Shown one piece after another: positions 1-4,783 of a DNA stretch of 6,395 nt. A program made the translations under genes and the position numbers. Every line of letters starts with the position of its first letter. Position 1 is the stretch's first letter. Source of the stretch: an uncultured Acidimicrobiaceae bacterium (GTDB lineage: Bacteria > Actinomycetota > Acidimicrobiia > Acidimicrobiales > RAAP-2); NCBI GenBank assembly GCA_937894805.1, contig CALAYR010000014.1, positions 1-6,395 of the forward strand, read 5' to 3'. The notes beneath the pieces are model-generated. The model was given only the letters and a program-made list of their open reading frames with translations. It was not told the DNA's origin and did no database searches.

Positions 1-27
1 TTTCCCTACACGACGCTCTTCCGATCT
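1..27 (+). other. Illumina TruSeq adapter remnant (artefact)
   Basis: These 27 bases match the 3' end of the Illumina TruSeq universal/read-1 adapter, including its characteristic last bases GCTCTTCCGATCT. Genomic sequence begins at about position 28. In the frame of the following gene the adapter reads through without a stop as SLHDALPIS, a peptide that often appears as adapter contamination in protein databases. This stretch should be trimmed and not interpreted as biology. Confidence 0.98.
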
Positions 28-29
28 CT

Positions 30-467
30 CGTCACGTTGCAGACAGCCAGCTTGAGACTCTGCTGCGAGAGTTTGCCCCTCACGTGGTCTTTCTTCGCCG
101 CAACCATCTCGACCGATTTACTTCAATTGAACGGGCCAAGCAGACCGGCACGTGGCAGAACGCTCAGTACGGCGGCCTCGACATCTCGATAGATCAATCT
201 GAACTCCAGCGGGTAGCTAATGAGGCCCAAGCTTGGTACCGCGAACAAAAGGCACTTTGTCTGTCACTCGGTCTCCAGGTGAGCGACGTCGCCTACGAAG
301 AACTGCTGGACGAAAAGAACCTGCGCAACCTTCTCACAACGTTGGCTGACGGACAGATTGCCATTCCCGACAGCCAGCCGCTCAGCTCCTCGCTTTCCAA
401 GCAGGGTGGGCTCCAGGATCGCTCGGAGTACGTATTTCCGGCGTGGTCGCCGACCAGCGCTAGTTAG
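30..467 (+). CDS. Sulfotransferase family protein, C-terminal fragment (5' truncated)
   Basis: The frame is open from the adapter junction to a TAG at 465-467, giving 145 visible genomic residues. PAPS-dependent sulfotransferases transfer a sulfuryl group to a hydroxyl or amine acceptor. The stretch VFLRRNHLDRFTSIERAKQTG near the visible N-terminus resembles the 3'-phosphate-binding region of this fold: an Arg (visible residue 24) lies eight residues before a Ser (residue 32), the spacing of the classic R-x7-S motif, followed by the common A-x-x-T-G-x-W pattern (AKQTGTW). A later YEELLDEKNLRNLL segment fits the usual near-C-terminal helix. The 5'-phosphosulfate loop and the acceptor site would lie in the missing N-terminal part, so the substrate cannot be told. 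The GTG at 84 is internal to the conserved domain and is not a credible start. The 3' end overlaps the convergent thioesterase gene by 8 bp. Confidence 0.75.
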   Translation, partial: RHVADSQLETLLREFAPHVVFLRRNHLDRFTSIERAKQTGTWQNAQYGGLDISIDQSELQRVANEAQAWYREQKALCLSLGLQVSDVAYEELLDEKNLRNLLTTLADGQIAIPDSQPLSSSLSKQGGLQDRSEYVFPAWSPTSAS

Positions 468-1293
468 TTGGGTTGTTAAAGCGAACCAGGGCCAGCTGAC
501 TAGCCGACGCTACGAGTTGGTCGCGGTCGTCAAAGAGTTCGCAGCGCTCGTCAACGAGGCCATCTTCAATGACGACACACCACTGGCGAACCTTCAGCCA
601 CTCGCTCGAAGGAATCGAACGGATATACGAACTCAATTGGAGCGTCGGAACCCATCCCGTCGAGCCGATGGGAAACGTTGCGGGCGGCAGGGCGTCAGAG
701 GCGAAGAGAAGACTCCACGCGTCCCACTGCGCCTGACCATCATCGAGTTTCATCCAGCCACGAATTTCAGCCTTGTCGGAAACCTCACCGCGAGCAAAGG
801 TGGTGCAGGCGGGATCTAGACGCTGTTCTTGCGCACCCAAGATGTTGATCACACCGTTCGGTTCCGAACGTGGGCAGTCCTCAATGGGGGGTAGGACTGG
901 CGGCACGGCGTCGTGATACCGAGGAGTTGATCGCTCACTCAAAGTGCCCAGAGTGATCAGCGATTCGTTTGTTATCGCACCGTTTTGCTCGAGCGCCACG
1001 TGGACGAAACTGGCACCACGCCCAATTCGGCGGACAGTGGCCACCACAACGGCGGGGCCGAGTTCGGGAGCTCCCACATAGTTCGTCGTAACTGCTGTCG
1101 CGTGAATGTGAGGACCACCCTGTGCGGACGCTTCCGCGAGGGCTGCGTTCGCCATCACACACTGGAGGTATCCCCCATTGGGTCGACCAACGACGGTGTA
1201 CTGCTCGGAGAGATTGACCGCGTAACGACCATTACCTAGGGGATCAACGGCAGCGGCGTCGCGAAGGGCGTGAGTTTGGGGGGCGTTAGGCAC
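460..1293 (-). CDS. Acyl-CoA thioesterase-like protein (double hotdog, TesB/4HBT_3 type)
   Basis: This 277-residue protein matches the length and layout of TesB-like thioesterase-superfamily proteins: two hotdog domains in tandem, about residues 20-118 and 160-272. The first carries the typical RPNGGYLQCVMANAAL helix entry (N39-G40-G41-Y42) and the strands TAVTTNYVGAPELGPAVVVATV. The second holds WVPTLQLSSYIRSIP and ends with the family-like SQLALVRF. Members hydrolyse acyl-CoA to free acid and CoA in the cytoplasm; acyl specificity cannot be read here. The start is GTG at 1291-1293, preceded in frame by a TAG 12 bases upstream, so no longer start exists. AGGG and GAAGG lie just upstream, but the nearest purine run sits very close to the GTG, so a later start is possible. 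The gene is divergent from mmsA and its stop overlaps the convergent sulfotransferase stop region. Confidence 0.8.
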   Translation of the reverse strand: MPNAPQTHALRDAAAVDPLGNGRYAVNLSEQYTVVGRPNGGYLQCVMANAALAEASAQGGPHIHATAVTTNYVGAPELGPAVVVATVRRIGRGASFVHVALEQNGAITNESLITLGTLSERSTPRYHDAVPPVLPPIEDCPRSEPNGVINILGAQEQRLDPACTTFARGEVSDKAEIRGWMKLDDGQAQWDAWSLLFASDALPPATFPIGSTGWVPTLQLSSYIRSIPSSEWLKVRQWCVVIEDGLVDERCELFDDRDQLVASASQLALVRFNNPTN

Positions 1294-1354
1294 CCCTTCA
1301 CCCTAACCAATTCGCCGGTAACCGCCGGTAGATTGATAGGAGAAAGAGGAAGCT
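1294..1354. promoter_or_regulatory. Divergent intergenic region with direct repeat and small palindrome
   Basis: This 61-bp gap separates the divergent thioesterase and mmsA genes and must hold both promoters unless they extend into the coding regions. It contains CGCCGGTA twice, at 1313-1320 and 1323-1330, one helical turn apart. Between them CGGT-A-ACCG (1316-1324) is a small perfect palindrome. A TAGATT at 1329-1334 is a possible weak -10 for mmsA, but no convincing -35 precedes it. An operator is inferred from repeat spacing only. Confidence 0.3.
1345..1350 (+). promoter_or_regulatory. Ribosome binding site of mmsA
   Basis: AGAGGA lies four bases before the ATG at 1355, and a second purine run, AGGAG (1338-1342), lies twelve bases before it. 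Together they support ATG 1355 as the start; the protein from there begins with the family-typical HFVNG segment. Confidence 0.6.
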
Positions 1355-2839
1355 ATGAACAGAATTCCGCACTTCGTAAACGGACAGCGTGTCGAGGCTC
1401 CCAGCGAACGGAACCTCTCCGTCTTCAACCCGGCCACGGCCGAGGCCATCGGCACACTCTCGGTTCCTTCGACGACATTTCTCGATGAGGTTGTCGCCAG
1501 CACTGTGGCCGCTGCTGCTGAGTGGCGGGCCTCGTCGCTCAGTCGGCGAACTGCAGTGCTGTTTGCGTTCCGCGAGCTACTCGTTCGCCACGCCGATGAA
1601 CTTGCCCTCCTCATCACTACCGAGCAAGGTAAGACCTTGGCCGACGCCCGCGGCGAATTGGCCCGCGGTCTGGAAAATGTTGAGTACGCCTGCGGACTTG
1701 CCGATCACCTCAAGGGTGATTTCGCCAGTCAAGTCGCCGACGGTGTTGACGTTCACTCGTTCCGTGAACCGATTGGCGTCGTGCTCGCGATTACCCCCTT
1801 TAACTTTCCAGCCATGGTGCCCCTCTGGATGCTCGCCAACGCGATTGCCGCCGGCAACGGTGTCGTCCTGAAGCCTTCCGAGCGCGATCCTTCGGCCGCG
1901 GTGCGACTCGCCGAACTCCTGATTGAAGCTGGGCTCCCCGCCGGTGTGTTGAATGTCGTACACGGAGACCGCCACACCGTCGAATATCTGCTCGAACACC
2001 CGTCGCTCGAAGCCATCAGCTTTGTGGGGTCGACTCCCGTGGCCCAATCGATCTACGCCACCGGTACGCGGCTGGGCAAGCGGGTCCAAGCCCTCGGTGG
2101 AGCCAAAAATCATATGGTCGTCCTACCAGACGCCGATATCGCTGTGGCGGCCGATGCGGCGATCAACGCTGGCTTTGGTGCCGCCGGAGAACGATGCATG
2201 GCCATCAGCGTGGTCGTAGCAGTAGGCGACAGTGCTGACGTACTCGTAGAGGCAATCGCCACCCGTATGGACCGACTCACCGTTGGCTCTGGAGTCGACA
2301 GCGGTAGCGACATGGGTCCACTCATCACCCAAGAGCATCGCGATCGCGTGGCGCACTACGTCACGAACGCCCCGAGTGAGGGGGCCGTCATTGTTCGCAG
2401 CGGCGCCGACCTAATCAGTCGGCCGGGTTTCTACTTTGGCCCGAGCCTGCTCGATCACGTCACTACGGACATGGCCTGTTATCGCGACGAAATATTCGGC
2501 CCCGTCTTGTGTGTGGTGCGGGTCGAGAATTTTGACGATGCCGTAGCCCTCGTCAATGCCAATCCCTTTGGCAACGGTGTCGCCATTTTCACCCGCGACG
2601 GCAACGCCGCACGACTCTTCAGTCGCGCTGTTTCGGTCGGCATGATTGGCATCAACGTGCCGTTGCCCGTCCCAGTAGCGAGCTTCTCCTTTGGCGGCTG
2701 GAAGAACTCACTCTTCGGCCACGCCCACATGTACGGACCGGAAGGCTTGGCCTTTTACACGCGGGGCAAAGTAGTGACATCAAGGTGGCCAGAGCCGAAT
2801 GAATCACAAATTGACCTGGGCTTTCCCAGGACGAGATAG
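1355..2839 (+). CDS. mmsA: CoA-acylating methylmalonate-semialdehyde dehydrogenase
   Basis: The protein has 494 residues, the usual length. It oxidises (methyl)malonate semialdehyde with NAD+ and CoA to propionyl-CoA or acetyl-CoA plus CO2, in valine or myo-inositol catabolism. The aldehyde dehydrogenase fold is complete: ITPFNFPAMVPLWM with oxyanion Asn150, KPSERDPS (Lys173), FVGST (Gly225), the nucleophile in GAAGERCMAIS (Cys281), and DEIFGPV (Glu379). The family signature QALGGAKNH (245-253) lacks the ELGGK glutamate that acts as general base in hydrolytic aldehyde dehydrogenases, as expected for CoA-dependent members. The C-terminal PVASFSFGGWKNSLFG and YTRGKVVTSRWP segments are also typical of MmsA/IolA. 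It is the first gene of a tight unit, with the permease starting two bases after its stop. Whether valine or inositol is the source cannot be decided, since no iol genes or 3-hydroxyisobutyrate dehydrogenase are in view. Confidence 0.94.
   Translation: MNRIPHFVNGQRVEAPSERNLSVFNPATAEAIGTLSVPSTTFLDEVVASTVAAAAEWRASSLSRRTAVLFAFRELLVRHADELALLITTEQGKTLADARGELARGLENVEYACGLADHLKGDFASQVADGVDVHSFREPIGVVLAITPFNFPAMVPLWMLANAIAAGNGVVLKPSERDPSAAVRLAELLIEAGLPAGVLNVVHGDRHTVEYLLEHPSLEAISFVGSTPVAQSIYATGTRLGKRVQALGGAKNHMVVLPDADIAVAADAAINAGFGAAGERCMAISVVVAVGDSADVLVEAIATRMDRLTVGSGVDSGSDMGPLITQEHRDRVAHYVTNAPSEGAVIVRSGADLISRPGFYFGPSLLDHVTTDMACYRDEIFGPVLCVVRVENFDDAVALVNANPFGNGVAIFTRDGNAARLFSRAVSVGMIGINVPLPVPVASFSFGGWKNSLFGHAHMYGPEGLAFYTRGKVVTSRWPEPNESQIDLGFPRTR
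2815..2830 (+). promoter_or_regulatory. Hairpin at the mmsA/permease junction
   Basis: CCTGGG (2815-2820) and CCCAGG (2825-2830) form a perfect six-base-pair stem with a CTTT loop, all inside the last codons of mmsA. The 3' arm overlaps AGGA (2828-2831), the best Shine-Dalgarno candidate for the permease GTG at 2842. No T-run follows, so it is not an intrinsic terminator. It could hide the permease ribosome site until ribosomes finishing mmsA open it, but it may also be chance. Confidence 0.35.
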
Positions 2840-2841
2840 CA

Positions 2842-4272
2842 GTGAATCAGCTCGGCGACTTCCTCTGGGGTGGGCTGCGCGAAGCAGCCTTGATGCTTTG
2901 GATGACGTTCTGGCCGCTCGTCTTGGGCTTCACCATCTCCGGAGTAGTCCAATCATTCGTTAAGCGTGATGGTCTCCGGCGAACCCTCGGAACCTCGTCA
3001 CTCCGTTCAGCCTCGATGGCAAGCATTCTTGGCGTGATCTCCTCCTCCTGCAGCTACGCCGCCAGCGCCATGGCTCGAGCACTCTTTCTGCGTGGAGCCT
3101 CCTTTACGAACGCCACCATTTTCATGATTGCGTCCACCAATCTCGTCATCGAACTCGGCATTGTGCTCTACCTGCTTTTGGGCTGGGAATTTCTCGTGGC
3201 CCAAATACTCGGAGGTCTGATCATGGTGACCATCGTTGCGGTGGTGGGACGACGGCTGTTGGACGTTGACCAAGAAGCTCTACGTGCGACGAGCGATGAG
3301 TCGCCAACGCCTGAAGATAGCGTCGAAGTCGTACCTACCTTCCGCGAAGCCCAGGGTTGGTTTCGAGCGGCCCGCTACACCATCGGTGATATCACCATGT
3401 TGCGTAAAGAACTTTTCTTTGGGTTCCTCGTGGCCGGCTTCCTAGCCGCCGAGGTGCCCGACTCTTGGTGGTCGCATCTCTTTCTGACCAACCACGGCTG
3501 GTGGACCACATTGGAGAACGTTGTCATCGCCCCGCTCTTCGCCGTCATCTCCTTTGTCTGCTCCGTCGGCAACATTCCACTCGCAGCGGCGATGTGGGTG
3601 AAGGGCGTCAGCTTTGGGGGCGTTATTGCCTTCATCTTTGCCGACCTGGTCACCCTCCCCCTGCTACTCATCTATCGTCGGTTCTACGGAGGCGCGCGAG
3701 CACTCCGACTCTTTTTAGTCCTGTGGGCCGTAATGGCCATCGGGGGTCTTCTTATCGAGCTGATCTTTCGTGCCCTGCACGTCGTGCCGCCGATTCCCAG
3801 CCACGTCATGATGGGCCACGAGTTTTCACTCGGATGGAATCTCTGGCTCAATATTGTGGCCGTCGTAAGTTTGCTGCTCACATTTGCACTGAGTCGCCGA
3901 AGTGTTAGCGACGAAGGTGTCGCTATCGACCCCGTTTGCGGCATGCAGGTAGCCAAAGATTCGCCGGCCGCTGTGGCCGACGTCGATGGCGTCCGCTACT
4001 ACTTCTGCGCACCCCGCTGTCAGGACCGATTTGTGAAGGAGCCTGCGAAGTTTCTCAGCCAGACCCCCGTCATGGTGGAAGACCCGGATGGCGACGCTAC
4101 TGATCCCATCTGTGGCATGAAGGTGAACTCCAAGCAACCTCCCGCGCAAGCCGATAGCCCCACTGGACCGGTCTATTTCTGCAGCGAGGGCTGCCGCGGG
4201 CAGTGGTTGGCGGGACCGGATGCGGCTCCAGGCACCCAGCAGGTTTCGCTCAGTCGAAAGGCCAAGCCATGA
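2842..4272 (+). CDS. COG0701/ArsP-type permease fused to two YHS metal-binding domains
   Basis: This 476-residue protein has an N-terminal membrane part (about residues 14-350, roughly eight or nine hydrophobic segments) and a cytosolic-type tail with two YHS domains. The membrane part resembles the ArsP/DUF318 permease family, with ISSSCSYAASAMARALFLRGASF (Cys70) and a matching ISFVCSVGNIPLAAAM (Cys240). A charged loop, about 138-187, separates the halves. The tail holds YHS1 (363-405: DPVCGM, then FCAPRC, Cys366/389/393) and YHS2 (421-460: DPICGM, then FCSEGC, Cys424/447/451). YHS modules are commonly found on heavy-metal transporters and are thought to bind metal. The likely role is efflux or handling of a soft metal or metalloid at the inner membrane; the substrate is unknown. 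The GTG start lies two bases after the mmsA stop and is chosen because the first 17 residues look like a natural N-terminus of the family; Met18 is an alternative. The 3' end overlaps the Nudix gene in ATGA. Confidence 0.85.
   Translation: MNQLGDFLWGGLREAALMLWMTFWPLVLGFTISGVVQSFVKRDGLRRTLGTSSLRSASMASILGVISSSCSYAASAMARALFLRGASFTNATIFMIASTNLVIELGIVLYLLLGWEFLVAQILGGLIMVTIVAVVGRRLLDVDQEALRATSDESPTPEDSVEVVPTFREAQGWFRAARYTIGDITMLRKELFFGFLVAGFLAAEVPDSWWSHLFLTNHGWWTTLENVVIAPLFAVISFVCSVGNIPLAAAMWVKGVSFGGVIAFIFADLVTLPLLLIYRRFYGGARALRLFLVLWAVMAIGGLLIELIFRALHVVPPIPSHVMMGHEFSLGWNLWLNIVAVVSLLLTFALSRRSVSDEGVAIDPVCGMQVAKDSPAAVADVDGVRYYFCAPRCQDRFVKEPAKFLSQTPVMVEDPDGDATDPICGMKVNSKQPPAQADSPTGPVYFCSEGCRGQWLAGPDAAPGTQQVSLSRKAKP
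4256..4261 (+). promoter_or_regulatory. Ribosome binding site of the Nudix gene
   Basis: GAAAGG lies seven bases before the ATG at 4269, inside the last permease codons. It supports this ATG over an in-frame GTG at 4203, which would add 22 unconserved-looking residues read from within YHS2 coding sequence. Confidence 0.5.
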
Positions 4273-4763
4273 GTCGCCGCGTCGAAGTGGGACCTTCACC
4301 TCGCGTCTACGGCGTCTGTATTCACGACAGCGCCGTGCTCTTGGTCCGAGCCACTAATCCTCATGACGGTGGCGAAATCTGGTGGCTACCGGGTGGAGGA
4401 ATCGACTGGGGTGAGTCCCCACAACAGACGCTGGAACGAGAGTTCATCGAAGAGACCGGCTTGGGCGTTACCAATCACCTCCTCCACTCCGTACTCGACG
4501 ATCAGCGCGTCAGGGTCAACGGTGACCACGTCCACACGGTCCGGATTATCTATCTCGCCACGGTAGAAGTTGCGCCCCTGCAGCACGAAGCTGGTGGAAC
4601 AACTGATTTTGTGATGTGGGCCAAGCTCGATGAACTAGACCAGCTTCGTCTCGCCGACTACGCCCAATCCTCGATTGAGGCCGTGGTCACCATGCTCGCG
4701 TCCACGGAGACCAACGAACTCAAGAATTCGTTGGCTCCGTTTCGCGCGGCGGCCAATCTTTAG
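4269..4763 (+). CDS. Nudix hydrolase
   Basis: From ATG 4269 the protein has 164 residues, normal for a single-domain Nudix enzyme. The Nudix box is intact and fits G-x5-E-x7-REU-x-EE-x-GU exactly: Gly43, Glu49, then REFIEETGL at 57-65, with Glu58, Glu61 and Glu62 as expected metal ligands. WWLPGGGIDWGES just before and within it is typical. Such enzymes hydrolyse a nucleoside diphosphate linked to another group, using Mg2+ or Mn2+, in the cytoplasm. The substrate (damaged nucleotide, NDP-sugar, NADH, CoA or other) cannot be read from this sequence. The start codon overlaps the permease stop (ATGA), so translation is probably coupled to the permease. The 3' end overlaps the convergent acyl-CoA synthetase gene by four bases. 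Confidence 0.9.
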   Translation: MSRRVEVGPSPRVYGVCIHDSAVLLVRATNPHDGGEIWWLPGGGIDWGESPQQTLEREFIEETGLGVTNHLLHSVLDDQRVRVNGDHVHTVRIIYLATVEVAPLQHEAGGTTDFVMWAKLDELDQLRLADYAQSSIEAVVTMLASTETNELKNSLAPFRAAANL

Positions 4764-4783
4764 ACGAAGTACTTCGTCTTAAG
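4758..4783. repeat. Palindrome over the convergent stop codons, possible bidirectional terminator
   Basis: Positions 4762-4779 are a perfect 18-base palindrome, AGACGAAGTACTTCGTCT. Past one mismatched pair (4761/4780) it continues for three more pairs to 4758-4783. It covers the Nudix TAG and the synthetase TAA and codes for the final KYFV residues of the synthetase. As RNA it would fold identically on both strands (seven pairs around a GUAC loop). No clear T-run follows on either side, so a rho-independent terminator is only possible, not shown. Confidence 0.5.

Noticed and set aside
459..504. GCTAGT and ACTAGC inverted repeat as a terminator for the first convergent pair
   Set aside because: The arms are only six bases with a loop of 34 bases and no T-run; chance is a sufficient explanation.
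358..819. A 153-codon plus-strand frame over the sulfotransferase end and the thioesterase
   Set aside because: It is rich in Arg and Pro, resembles nothing, and is opposite the thioesterase coding sequence.
1577..2113. A 178-codon open frame on the minus strand inside mmsA
   Set aside because: It lies fully opposite a well-supported dehydrogenase gene, and its translation shows no recognisable motif; it is a codon-bias shadow.
4203..4268. Longer Nudix start at GTG 4203
   Set aside because: It would overlap the permease by about 70 bases, adds unrelated residues, and ATG 4269 has a better ribosome site and a classic ATGA overlap.
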